Positions 9,405 to 17,283 of a stretch of DNA of 64,000 nt are shown here, piece by piece (position 1 is the stretch's first letter; every line of letters starts with the position of its first letter). Source of the stretch: Clostridium_S neuense (lineage in GTDB: Bacteria; Bacillota; Clostridia; Clostridiales; Clostridiaceae); assembly GCF_045310695.1 (NCBI RefSeq), contig NZ_JBJIAA010000022.1:1-64000 (forward strand), read 5' to 3'. The position numbers and the translations under genes are program-made. The notes beneath the pieces are model-generated. The model was not told the origin of the DNA. It made no database searches and saw only the letters and a list, made by a program, of their open reading frames with translations.

Positions 9405-10748
9405 TTATTGAATAGTTCTAACTACCGCAGTATTAAGCGGAGTCAAATTTTCCAAATCATCACATACAAAATACTTAAGCGTATATTTTCCCGTAGAAGG
9501 TATATTAACGCTTGCAGCTAAATAAGACGTACCTTCTGGATCTATAGAATCACTAGAGGTTTCTATATCTATCATTTTATTTTGACTGTCATACAGAGCC
9601 ACTACTAAAGTAGCATTTTTAATATTATAGCTATTGTTTTGAGCTGAAACAGAGACTAACGCATTTTGTCCTAAAGCAACATTTTTTTCATTTGTTACAT
9701 CGATTTTCACATCATCATTAGCATCAGTTCCATTTCCATCTAAAACTGTTACCGTACATACAGCAGTTTTGCTTCCATCCTCAGTAGCAGCTGTAATAGT
9801 TGCAGTACCAGAATTTTTAGCCGTCAATATTGCTGAGTTATTTGATATGTCATTCATAGAGGATTCTGGTGCGTTTCCGTCTGTTACAGCTACAACATTA
9901 TTATCACTGGAGGTCCATATAACTGATTTATCGCTTGCACTAAGTGGCAGGATAGTAGGCGTGATGGTTACAGTTTGTCCTTTATATAAACTTAAATTAT
10001 TATTATCTAAGGTTATTCCAGATACGCTTACCTTTTTATCTTGAAGGGTGCTTGGTGAAAGTATTAAAGTGCCGAAGCCTGAAGTATATCTCCAGGAATC
10101 TGTAGTTTCTGTATTACTCCAAAATTTTGTAGTTCCATCGTTAGTATCTGCAGCTATGTCAAAACCCATTACTTGCTGTTTATTAGGATCAACCCCTAAA
10201 GTTTCAAAAGGTATAGCTACCTCTAAAGACCATCCATCAGCTGTCTTTTTGCAGGCTCTTTGAATCTTAGAAGCATCTCTTCCAGAAGCTCCTCCACCAA
10301 AAGCAAATACAGGTTCTGTACTTCCATAGCCTACTCCTATTTGCACATCATAGGGAACCTTGTAGCTTTGAGTTTTGCTGTTATTTGCATCTATGAAAAT
10401 ACTTACTTCATCTGTGGACCATATGGTTCCTCCATCTTTTATGTTTTTTTCCTTCATATTTGCTGCTACATAAAAATACTTGTCATCCCAAGCAGTTTTG
10501 AAATCTGCTTTTAAGCTCTCTCCATCGTTTTTATATCTATTTGCTAAGGGAGTAAAAGGTCTGTTTTGCCATATGGCATCGCTTAAATCCCCGTCAATAG
10601 TAGGTGATAGGCTTGTCTTATAAGAAGTTATCTGTGTACCCTGTTTATCCTCTTGCACTGCAGTATCTGCATGTACGTTACTCGTTCCTATGATAATGCA
10701 GGATACAATGATCAAAGCTTGTATAAATAGCTTATTTATTTTCATCAT
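9405..10748 (-). CDS. Secreted CBM9-like and Big_2 domain protein
   Basis: A 447-residue exported protein and first gene of the secreted operon. After a signal peptide (LFIQALIIVSCIIIGTSNVHA) comes a CBM9/DOMON-like sugar-binding fold (~35-235: PTIDGDLSDAIWQ, FKTAWDDKYFYVAANM, DGWSLEVAIPFETLG). A Big_2 Ig domain follows (~240-335; VSGITLDNNNLSLYKGQ, SVIWTSSDN). The C-terminal beta module (GKYTLKYFVCDDLENL) is shared with the third gene. CBM9 domains usually bind carbohydrate, so the operon may act at a cell-wall or polysaccharide surface; this is inference. RBS GAAAGGGGAAA. Confidence 0.75.
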   Translation of the reverse strand: MMKINKLFIQALIIVSCIIIGTSNVHADTAVQEDKQGTQITSYKTSLSPTIDGDLSDAIWQNRPFTPLANRYKNDGESLKADFKTAWDDKYFYVAANMKEKNIKDGGTIWSTDEVSIFIDANNSKTQSYKVPYDVQIGVGYGSTEPVFAFGGGASGRDASKIQRACKKTADGWSLEVAIPFETLGVDPNKQQVMGFDIAADTNDGTTKFWSNTETTDSWRYTSGFGTLILSPSTLQDKKVSVSGITLDNNNLSLYKGQTVTITPTILPLSASDKSVIWTSSDNNVVAVTDGNAPESSMNDISNNSAILTAKNSGTATITAATEDGSKTAVCTVTVLDGNGTDANDDVKIDVTNEKNVALGQNALVSVSAQNNSYNIKNATLVVALYDSQNKMIDIETSSDSIDPEGTSYLAASVNIPSTGKYTLKYFVCDDLENLTPLNTAVVRTIQ

Positions 10749-11017
10749 AATTTTCCCCTTTCCACAAAGTTTGAAAAACTACTATTTTTATTTTTTGAAA
10801 TCCACAACACCCCCATAAGTTCAATGCACAACTAATGATAATTTACCATTTATGTCCAAGTCTACTCTTACAATATTATTCCTTAATTGTTAATTTTGTT
10901 TTAAATTAAGGTTACCTTTGTATTTTTTATTCTTTTTATGCAAAAACATACATTATGTTTAAATTAATGTTATACTTAAACCATAAATTTATAGTTAAGC
11001 ATAGGGGGATGAAGTGT

Positions 11018-11332
11018 ATGGATAAGCAAATGATTGGAATGTGCGGTACATATTGTGGGGTATGCGAATGGAAGGAAAAAACAAGCTGTCCTGGTTGTCA
11101 AGCCTGTCAAGGCAAACCATTTTGGGGAGAGTGCTCAATTGCTAAATGTTCAATTAATAATGAATATAATCATTGTGGACATTGTCCAAATCTACCATGC
11201 AATAAACTGCAAGCTGCTTTCAACAATAAAGAACATGGGGATAATGGCGAAAGACTAATAAATTTAAAAAATTGGGCAAAGGGTAAGGAAACTTATTTAA
11301 AATTAAGAACGCTAAAGATAGATAAAGAGTGA
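11018..11332 (+). CDS. DUF3795 cysteine-rich protein
   Basis: A 104-residue cytoplasmic protein. It carries ~12 cysteines in the order typical of DUF3795: MCGTYCGVC, SCPGCQAC, CSIAKC, HCGHCPNLPC. These probably bind zinc or an Fe-S cluster. The ATG at 11018 was chosen because AGGGGGATGAAG is correctly spaced; the upstream in-frame ATG overlaps that site. Function of the family is unknown. It lies convergently with the methyltransferase-like gene, 24 bp apart. Confidence 0.75.
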   Translation: MDKQMIGMCGTYCGVCEWKEKTSCPGCQACQGKPFWGECSIAKCSINNEYNHCGHCPNLPCNKLQAAFNNKEHGDNGERLINLKNWAKGKETYLKLRTLKIDKE

Positions 11333-11356
11333 AAAAGCAAAGCTTAATCACTCTTT

Positions 11357-11875
11357 TTAAATATAGCGTCTTACTCTATTCATATATTTTATATATTCTT
11401 CTCCAAATTTCTTAATGCACCATCTTTCTTCTGAAAGAATAATCCAATGTGCAGATATTTGGAAACATATTAATAGCACAAGCAATATCCATGATTGAGT
11501 TAGAAATACACACCCTAAGAAATAAATAAAATATGCAATGTACATAGGATTACGGGATACTCGATATAATCCATTTAAATTTATTCCATTTATTTTAGGC
11601 TTAGAATAATTTATCATAGATACTACATATAAAATAATTCCTAAACTATATATTATTATACCTATGTAAAACCAATCAGAGTCTACCCTAATTTTAAGCA
11701 ATAACAAATATAGCAGCATAAGAACGGTTGAAATCTGATAAACCCAATATGCTACTTTTTCTTTCCCCATTACCGGGGCAAATAAGCTTGCACGTTTAAG
11801 TGCTTCTTTGCTTAATATGCTCAAAAGCCCATACCTAATAAGTATAATTGGTATCACAGTGAAAAATGCATTCAT
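11357..11875 (-). CDS. Isoprenylcysteine-methyltransferase-like membrane protein
   Basis: A 172-residue integral membrane protein with about five hydrophobic segments. Its C-terminal signature GLYRVSRNPMYIAYF, EERWCIKKFGEEYIKYMNRV is that of the ICMT/phospholipid-methyltransferase-like superfamily, which methylates lipids or prenyl groups with S-adenosylmethionine. The RNPMY and EE residues fit the SAM-binding part. The start at 11873-11875 follows AAGGTGGG. Bacterial members mostly have unknown substrates. It is probably co-transcribed with the S51 peptidase 50 bp upstream. Confidence 0.7.
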   Translation of the reverse strand: MNAFFTVIPIILIRYGLLSILSKEALKRASLFAPVMGKEKVAYWVYQISTVLMLLYLLLLKIRVDSDWFYIGIIIYSLGIILYVVSMINYSKPKINGINLNGLYRVSRNPMYIAYFIYFLGCVFLTQSWILLVLLICFQISAHWIILSEERWCIKKFGEEYIKYMNRVRRYI

Positions 11876-11925
11876 TTTATCCCACCTTCTCATTTAGTGC
11901 GACACCCATGCTTCAAATTATCTCT

Positions 11926-12666
11926 CTAGTCAAGTAACATCTTTTTATCCTTCTCACATACCTTCTCAATAGTCCCATCCTTAAGTAAATATGCTTCACC
12001 ATACAATGTAGTTTTATTATTTTCTACAAAAATATAAGAACCATCTACTAATGCATAAAAGGGTCTTACTTTGCTGTCTGGTAAAGAAATGTCTTCTAAA
12101 ACGCGAAGTCCACCTATTGATAAATCTTTTACGCGCTGAAAATGTGGTAAAATACTTATATTCGTTAAATTTAATCCCTTCAGATATCTTTTATATTCTG
12201 GATCGACTGCTTCACTATCTAGTTCAGGTTGTGCATAGACAACATCTGAGGAGTTCATACTTCCAGCGCTTATGCCGATGGCAATACCATCATAACTTTT
12301 AATTAGTTCCTTCAAACGAAGTCTAACAAAAAAATTGTTTTCTGTAGGTACATGTCCACCTGCAAGTATTAATACATCATAATCATATAACATATCCGCA
12401 AATTTGTTTTCATTTCTCCTATCGCAAACATCAATTTGAGATAATGAAAATCCACTTATTTTAAAAGCTGCTTCATATAATGCTTTAAATTTATCATTGA
12501 TTTCTTCATTCTCTGGATCAGAGCTTATAATGAGAATTTTTGAATTTGCTTTCCAATATTTTTGAAGAAGCTTTGTAAAATGATTTGAAGAATCCAGTGC
12601 ACATGGAACTCTCCTTCCTTTCTCCTCCTGTATCCCACCAATATTACTTGTTAAAAATAACTTCAT
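11926..12666 (-). CDS. Peptidase S51 (PepE-like) family protein
   Basis: A 246-residue protein of the class-I glutamine-amidotransferase-like fold. The nucleophile elbow GISAGSMN (Ser near residue 135) and the segment DVLILAGGHVPTEN match dipeptidase E/cyanophycinase-type S51 enzymes. E. coli PepE cleaves Asp-X dipeptides; the substrate here is unproven. It starts at ATG after GCGGGTGAT. Its operon position is between the GNAT gene (35 bp) and the methyltransferase-like gene. Confidence 0.75.
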   Translation of the reverse strand: MKLFLTSNIGGIQEEKGRRVPCALDSSNHFTKLLQKYWKANSKILIISSDPENEEINDKFKALYEAAFKISGFSLSQIDVCDRRNENKFADMLYDYDVLILAGGHVPTENNFFVRLRLKELIKSYDGIAIGISAGSMNSSDVVYAQPELDSEAVDPEYKRYLKGLNLTNISILPHFQRVKDLSIGGLRVLEDISLPDSKVRPFYALVDGSYIFVENNKTTLYGEAYLLKDGTIEKVCEKDKKMLLD

Positions 12667-12701
12667 ATATAAATCACCCGCCTTAATAATTATTTTTAAA
12701 T

Positions 12702-13208
12702 TTACCTGAAAGAAATTAAATTATCCCAAATAAGTTTTTCTGAATTGGATTTAGTGCTGCCAAAGTAATCAATAAAATCTTTATAATGCTTTGCACCAAG
12801 TTTTTCATATAAACCCTTAGCATTTGAATTTCCTTTTACAATGCAAATGCTCATACATTTATATCCCTCTTTATAAGCATAATTACCTACCGTGTTAAGT
12901 AATTTGGTGCCAATGCCTTTTCCTCTTAAATCTTCAGATACATGTAAAGAATCTAAATATAAGCAATGATTTATTTCATCATCTTCTTTGCAGGCAGAAA
13001 AACCAAGAAATTTTTCGTCCTCATATGCAACAAAAATCATATGCCGTTCTTTTCTAGGATATTCCTGCCACTTTTGTATTCCATAGCTAACCTTTAAACT
13101 ATTCAAAAATTTATTTGGCAGCATCCCTATATATGTTTTCTTCCAATTTTTAATATATAAATTAGCAATCAATTCTATGTCACAATCATTTACCTTTCTA
13201 ATGATCAT
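12702..13208 (-). CDS. GNAT family N-acetyltransferase
   Basis: A 168-residue acetyltransferase. The N-terminal MIIRKVNDCDIELIANLYI and the acetyl-CoA loop LHVSEDLRGKGIGTKLLNTV (R-x-x-G-x-G/A at ~92-97) are diagnostic. The ending has the usual YEKLGAKHYKD. The ATG at 13206-13208 is spaced to AAGGTGA; the longer frame was not chosen. The acceptor substrate cannot be inferred. It is the first gene of a likely three-gene unit with the S51 peptidase and methyltransferase-like protein. Confidence 0.85.
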   Translation of the reverse strand: MIIRKVNDCDIELIANLYIKNWKKTYIGMLPNKFLNSLKVSYGIQKWQEYPRKERHMIFVAYEDEKFLGFSACKEDDEINHCLYLDSLHVSEDLRGKGIGTKLLNTVGNYAYKEGYKCMSICIVKGNSNAKGLYEKLGAKHYKDFIDYFGSTKSNSEKLIWDNLISFR

Positions 13209-13244
13209 TTTCAAGTCACCTTTCAAAACATTATCAAATTAATT

Positions 13245-13325
13245 TATCAAAGAACACAGAGTACTCTGTACTCTAAGTCAAGGTCTTGTTTACCAAGATA
13301 AATTTGGTATTAGCAATTTAAATAT
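13245..13325. repeat. Possible remnant of the palindromic repeat R1
   Basis: The bases around 13300-13323 (AAATTTGGTATTAG) are the inverse complement of the left flank of R1 at 17021-17036, and the adjoining CAGAGTACTCTGTACTCT resembles its purine/pyrimidine arms. The match is short and degenerate. Confidence 0.3.
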
Positions 13326-13388
13326 TTAAGCTTGTTTATCTATAATATATACTATACTCATCAATATAGTCATATCCCAATTTTTGAG

Positions 13389-13568
13389 CTAATAAACTTG
13401 AATAATTTCAATTATTGTGGAAGAACTAAGGTTATCTACAAAAATTTTTATATTATTATATTCTTCGTCCAGTATACTTTCTATGGTAATATCAAATCTT
13501 TTACAATCGCTTAGTAATCTATTTAATTTTTCCTTTAGATTCTTATTAATATTATTCAAAAGTATCAT
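13389..13568 (-). CDS. Small hypothetical protein
   Basis: A 59-codon frame that is not a shadow of a larger gene. It starts ATG at 13566-13568, 8 nt after AGTAGG, and ends TAG at 13389. The product is acidic and helical: MILLNNINKNLKEKLNRLL, then DITIESILDEEYNNIKIFVD and a short end in IIEIIQVY. Its composition is protein-like, unlike the plus-strand frames here, which are rich in Phe, Ile and Tyr. I do not recognise the family, and it could be a remnant of a longer regulator. It lies between the GNAT and DJ-1 genes, all on the minus strand. Confidence 0.45.
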   Translation of the reverse strand: MILLNNINKNLKEKLNRLLSDCKRFDITIESILDEEYNNIKIFVDNLSSSTIIEIIQVY

Positions 13569-13620
13569 TAAAATAACCTACTTTCTGTATATAAACAAGT
13601 TTGTGGCTTTAAACTAATAA

Positions 13621-14217
13621 CTAATTTCTGTACTCTTCGTCAAAACCCATATCTCTTTTAACAATTTCCATTTGCTCCGTAGAAGTCAATTTTTCCAAAA
13701 GCTTAAATGCCACTCCCGGTGCAGTCTCTGGGCAGTAAGAGGTAATAATATTTTTATCTACAACAATGGGTTCATTTACTACATTTACACCAAATTCTTT
13801 AAGCTGTTTTTGACGATATGCACCCTTTAAATGATATGTTGTGGCTCTCCTTCCCTTTAATACTCCGCTTTTACCAACAGAAAGTGCAGCTACACATATA
13901 GTTGCAATTATTTTACCCTGCTTGTCAAATTCACGAATAAGCTTTAAAAATTTTTCATCATAGGCTTCTTCATAAAAACCATATTCTTCAAATCCACCCG
14001 GAATTGCCAATGCATCATAGTCATTTACATCAATTTCATCAATTGTTTTTTCAACTAACACAGGAATATTAAAGGTACTTATAACTTGCTTTTGAAAGCC
14101 ACAGGTAACAACCTCAACATCATATCCATAATCATTTCTTGCCCATCCCATGACGTCAACAAAAACACTAAACTCCATTGTTTCAAAGCCTTTTGCTAAA
14201 AAAAGTAATGTTTTCAT
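13621..14217 (-). CDS. DJ-1/PfpI family protein
   Basis: A 198-residue protein with the DJ-1/PfpI Rossmann-like fold. MKTLLFLAKGFETMEF carries the early acidic residue (E of GFE). DALAIPGGFEEYGFY precedes the nucleophile elbow ATICVAALSVGKSG, whose Cys is near residue 100. The family includes glyoxalase III/deglycase-type and chaperone proteins; the exact reaction is not predictable. The ATG at 14217 follows TGAGGAGGG, so the ten extra upstream codons were rejected. It is probably monocistronic. Confidence 0.8.
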   Translation of the reverse strand: MKTLLFLAKGFETMEFSVFVDVMGWARNDYGYDVEVVTCGFQKQVISTFNIPVLVEKTIDEIDVNDYDALAIPGGFEEYGFYEEAYDEKFLKLIREFDKQGKIIATICVAALSVGKSGVLKGRRATTYHLKGAYRQKQLKEFGVNVVNEPIVVDKNIITSYCPETAPGVAFKLLEKLTSTEQMEIVKRDMGFDEEYRN

Positions 14218-14345
14218 AATAACCCTCCTCATATAATCTATTTTCATTATAATATAAATTGCATATTTTCACTTCTAATTTTTACTTTATTTAATTAATT
14301 CGCATATAAAATACATACTTCTCCAATTAATAGTTTCACTATAGG

Positions 14346-14440
14346 AGGTTGTGAAAAAAGGTATTCTATAAATTTTACTATACCGTGCATGAAGCCTCAT
14401 GAGCGGCTCGTAAAAAAGAATACCTATGTTTTTCACAACC
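14346..14440. repeat. Inverted repeat, 22-24 bp arms
   Basis: AGGTTGTGAAAAAAGGTATTCT (arm 14346-14367) is mirrored by AGAATACCT-AT-GTTTTTCACAACC (14417-14440). A GC-richer centre contains CATGAAGCCTCATG. The arms would fold into a ~95-nt hairpin. It may be a bidirectional terminator between the DJ-1 and BlaR1 genes or a small mobile palindromic element; no second copy was seen in the window. Confidence 0.6.
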
Positions 14441-14465
14441 GCCTTTAGATAAACTGCTTCAACTA

Positions 14466-14517
14466 TTGACAAATTTCTTCCGCAAGTGTAGTCTTTTAAT
14501 ATGTATTACATTTGTAA
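14466..14517 (+). promoter_or_regulatory. Promoter region with BlaI/MecI-type operator
   Basis: A TTGACA hexamer lies at 14466-14471; its -10 is weak (TAGTCT at 14489-14494). The dyad TTACA-TT-TGTAA at 14506-14517 fits the TACA-N2-TGTA core bound by BlaI/MecI-type repressors. It sits ~50 bp before the BlaR1-type gene. No blaI gene is next to it, so the repressor would act in trans. Confidence 0.5.
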
Positions 14518-14568
14518 GCAAAGAGGAAGTATTAAAACAAAAATATGAAGTAAAGGAATTGATAAAAT

Positions 14569-16131
14569 ATGCATATGATTTTTTCTTTATTTCTTCAGAC
14601 GATTAAGCTGTCCGCTATGGCATCAGCAGCAGCTATTATTATATGGTTTATAAAGCTATTATTTAAAAATAAGCTCAGTACAGCTTGGCACTATTATATA
14701 TGGTTTATTGTTATTATTAGATTATTATTGCCTTATTCCTTAAGCAGTCCAATTAGCATATACAACACTGTAAATATTTATAAGCATGTTCCAAAAAACC
14801 TTACAAATTTGGATAGTACTCAAGCTATAAATAGTACTACAACTGCTTATGCAAAATTTAATATTAGTAATAGTTATATCCAAGCTGGCCATGAAAATAT
14901 TTTGAACATATTAAGCATAGCATGGATTATTGTTCTAATTGTTGGTGCTGTATATCTATTAACTGTATATACAGTATTTTGTTCTAAAATTAAATTAGAA
15001 AGGCCCTTTAGAGACGTTGATATCTGCGACACCTTAAAACAGTGTAAAAAAATAATGAAAATAAACCGCAATATACAGATAAAAGAATCCAAAAACGTAA
15101 GTACGCCATGTATAACTGGTTTAATTTCTCCTGTTATATTAATACCAAAGTACATGACGAAGAAATTAACGAATGAAGAAATAAAATACATAATTATTCA
15201 CGAACTCGCACATTTTAAACGCAAAGATATTCTTATAAACTGGACAGTCACAGTATTAAATCTTATCCATTGGTTTAATCCAATATTGTATTTTGCATTT
15301 AAAAGACTAAGACAAGATTCTGAAATAGCCTGTGATGCCAAAGTATTAAGCTATATAAAAGACGATGCCCATAAAGAGTATGGTAATGCAATTATTAATT
15401 TAACCTCACTTGTTTCAGCTTTTAAGATAAGGCCTTGGGAGGCTTCAATAGTAAGTAAGTCTGAGATAAAAAAAAGGATTATTATGATTACTAAATTTAA
15501 AAGAAGAACATTAATTGGAACATTAGCTGGTGTAATAGCTGCATGTGTTATAGGTGGTAGTGTTTTAACTAATGCTAAAAGCACAAATATAAAAAGCATT
15601 AAGACTGCAAACTCAAAACCTAAAATTACTACAAATGTTTCAAACAAAGGTGTTCCTTCAAAAACTGACAGTAACAAAAAAAGCAGTACCGACTTGGCAG
15701 TAACCAGCGGTAATTCTTATGCTGAAAATAAAACTTCTAATACAAGTGCAGTACAAAAAACTCAGAAAAAAAATGTAAATGTCTCCTCACAAAGTAGTGC
15801 TGATACTAAACCAGCTGCCTCAAATAACCAAAGTACAGTTGCCAGTTCTAATGAAGAGGATAACTATACACCTGAGGACGCAACAATTACAGCTATAAAT
15901 CACGAATTAGGAGCAAATAATAAAGTAGCCAGTGTTTCAGAAGGTCCAAGCGGTGATGGATATGCCAATTTTGCTAATGGTGATATAGCTGCTACTGTAT
16001 TCCGCTCATTTACTGAAAACGGAAAAAAATACTATAGTGTTCGTTTATACAGTATATCAATGAAAAAGAACGGTGGATCAGGAGCCATAGATAATTTGTC
16101 CATAGCAAAAGATGGAAGTTTATATAAATAA
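14569..16131 (+). CDS. BlaR1-type M56 membrane metallopeptidase, orphan
   Basis: A 520-residue membrane protein. N-terminal helices (~3-25, 35-55, 105-130), a cytoplasmic zinc-protease loop with HELAH at ~210 (IIIHELAHFKRKD) and the downstream ECDA-like EIACDAKVLSY match the BlaR1/MecR1 M56 family. A fourth helix is near 310-330. The extracellular part differs from BlaR1: a Ser/Thr/Asn-rich linker (~340-440) ends in an ~80-residue domain (ITAINHELGANNKV...YYSVRLYSIS), with no penicillin-binding transpeptidase sensor. The signal sensed is thus probably not a beta-lactam. No BlaI-type repressor gene adjoins it, although a BlaI-like operator precedes it. RBS AAAGGA. Confidence 0.8.
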   Translation: MHMIFSLFLQTIKLSAMASAAAIIIWFIKLLFKNKLSTAWHYYIWFIVIIRLLLPYSLSSPISIYNTVNIYKHVPKNLTNLDSTQAINSTTTAYAKFNISNSYIQAGHENILNILSIAWIIVLIVGAVYLLTVYTVFCSKIKLERPFRDVDICDTLKQCKKIMKINRNIQIKESKNVSTPCITGLISPVILIPKYMTKKLTNEEIKYIIIHELAHFKRKDILINWTVTVLNLIHWFNPILYFAFKRLRQDSEIACDAKVLSYIKDDAHKEYGNAIINLTSLVSAFKIRPWEASIVSKSEIKKRIIMITKFKRRTLIGTLAGVIAACVIGGSVLTNAKSTNIKSIKTANSKPKITTNVSNKGVPSKTDSNKKSSTDLAVTSGNSYAENKTSNTSAVQKTQKKNVNVSSQSSADTKPAASNNQSTVASSNEEDNYTPEDATITAINHELGANNKVASVSEGPSGDGYANFANGDIAATVFRSFTENGKKYYSVRLYSISMKKNGGSGAIDNLSIAKDGSLYK

Positions 16132-16236
16132 CTATTACCCAAAAACTTAAATCTATTTGTCCAAAAAGTATTGATTTAATGTGAGCTTCATATATAATAA
16201 ATTAGTATATGATAAACCTTAGAGAGGATGAATGTT

Positions 16237-16452
16237 ATGGAGAAAAGCGCACTTGAACGTATCAACGAATTAGCAAAAAAAGCTAAGACAGGCCCTCTTA
16301 CAGAGGAAGAACTAGCTGAAAGAGATAAATTAAGAAAAGAATATATTGCAGGTTTTAGAGCAAATCTTAAGGCTACATTAGATAATACAGTAATTGTCGA
16401 GCCAGATGGAACCAGAAGAAAGTTGCGAAGTAACGATGCTTCGTCGCGTTAA
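16237..16452 (+). CDS. UPF0291/DUF896 (YnzC-like) protein
   Basis: A 71-residue cytoplasmic protein with the family's helical hairpin: RINELAKKAKTGPLTEEELAE, then FRANLKATLDNTVIVEPDGT. In Bacillus the YnzC family is SOS- or sporulation-associated but of unknown biochemical function. The ATG at 16237 is spaced correctly to AGAGAGG, and the ATG at 16228 is too close. The stop codon is the first base pair of structured element A, which may serve as its 3' UTR. Confidence 0.85.
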   Translation: MEKSALERINELAKKAKTGPLTEEELAERDKLRKEYIAGFRANLKATLDNTVIVEPDGTRRKLRSNDASSR

Positions 16453-16685
16453 AAAAGTCCTATAAATCTCAGTGGCGATTCTAAGCGAGTGCTTGCTTGA
16501 GGTATAGAAGGATAACGATCATATACGGGGTTTAGGATGTAATCCCATTATCCTTCTTTAACTTGTATTAGTCATCTTATATTAGCCCAAACCTCGTGCA
16601 TGTTTACTCGCTGAAAAAATGCTCAAACAAATTGAAATATTTAAGTATTTTATGATTTTTGAACCAAGATTTATTAGGACTTTTT
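16451..16685 (+). ncRNA. Structured element A, possible ncRNA or long 3' UTR
   Basis: The ends pair over 17 bp (16451-16469 with 16667-16685; AAAAAGTCCTA with TAGGACTTTTT, AAATCT with AGATTT). Nested stems follow in order: AGCGAGT 16484-16490 with ACTCGCT 16606-16612; GAGGT with ACCTC; GAAGGATAA 16507-16515 with TTATCCTTC 16548-16556; and a GGG/CCC tip. The closing stem has a T tract at the 3' end on either strand. Starting at the stop of the UPF0291 gene favours plus-strand transcription. No known RNA family is recognised and no ORF is present. Confidence 0.5.
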
Positions 16686-16687
16686 AG

Positions 16688-16843
16688 GCATCTGAAAGAA
16701 AATAGCAAGTCTATATTGTGAGATAATTTTGTGTAATATGAGAAAAATGGTTCCGTTAATACTAGGCAGTCTTAGCGGGTTCAGTTGACGAAATATTACG
16801 CAAAATTAGCCACTAGATGGACTTGCTATTTTTTTGAAGATGC
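16688..16843 (+). ncRNA. Structured element B, rod-like possible ncRNA
   Basis: A ~155-nt rod. GCATCT pairs with AGATGC. AAAATAGCAAGTC (16699-16711) pairs perfectly with 16820-16832. TAATTTTGTGTAATAT (16724-16739) pairs with 16793-16808 with one wobble, and CCGTTAA pairs with TTAGCGG with one wobble. Both wobbles are G-U only when read on the plus strand (A-C on the minus), which points to plus-strand RNA. A T tract follows the main stem. Shape recalls 6S-like rods but no family is assigned. The following stretch 16844-17020 holds only a small ATTCC/GGAAT hairpin near 16910 and no gene. Confidence 0.5.
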
Positions 16844-17042
16844 CGTGAATCGTTCCTTCAGCATTGTTACTTCGCACCCACAGTGGTGCAAGAAAAAAAT
16901 TCCTCCGTACCTGCGGAATTTTAGGCATGAATCTTTGTAGCTCATTTTATTACAAAAAATAATTTAATGAACTTTACTCGAATCTATATTATAGATGAAC
17001 AAGCTGGAAGCTTTAAATTACTAATACCAAATTTATTCCTAT

Positions 17043-17273
17043 AAACTGGAATTTGAAGAAGAGTAGAGAGTAAGGAGTAGAGTGAATGTGGATTTGCCTT
17101 TTGCTTCTCTCAGGTAAATCTTAGAACTTAATAGTGTCAGCTACGCCAAGCACTATATTTTAAGCGCCTTGTGCGCAATAAGTTTTAGATTTTTCGAAGC
17201 ATAGCAGAGAAAAATCATCCTTCACTCTACTCTCTGCTCTCTACTCTATACTCTTTCTTTCAAATTCCAATCT
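17043..17273. repeat. Palindromic repeat R1, copy 1 (MITE-like)
   Basis: A 231-bp non-coding element nearly identical to 32506-32743. The arms AAACTGGAATTTGAA... and ...TTCAAATTCCAA continue inward as GAGTAGAGAG-rich and CTCTACTCTC-rich stretches, giving ~45-bp terminal inverted repeats. Two inner hairpins (around ATAGTGTCAGC and GCGCCTTGTGCGC) are present. Similarity with copy 2 extends ~15 bp left (CCAAATT...). It lies between structured element B and the end of the permease gene. Confidence 0.8.
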
Positions 17274-17283
17274 TTCACACCAT

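Noticed and set aside
13332..13617. Two plus-strand ORFs of 60-66 residues
   Set aside because: Antisense shadows of the small minus-strand ORF at 13389-13568; Phe/Ile/Tyr-rich and without RBS.
14287..14472. 61-residue minus-strand ORF
   Set aside because: It lies over the long inverted repeat, has no RBS, and its composition is not protein-like.
16863..16893. GCACC...GGTGC hairpin as terminator
   Set aside because: No T tract follows on either strand; only five pairs.
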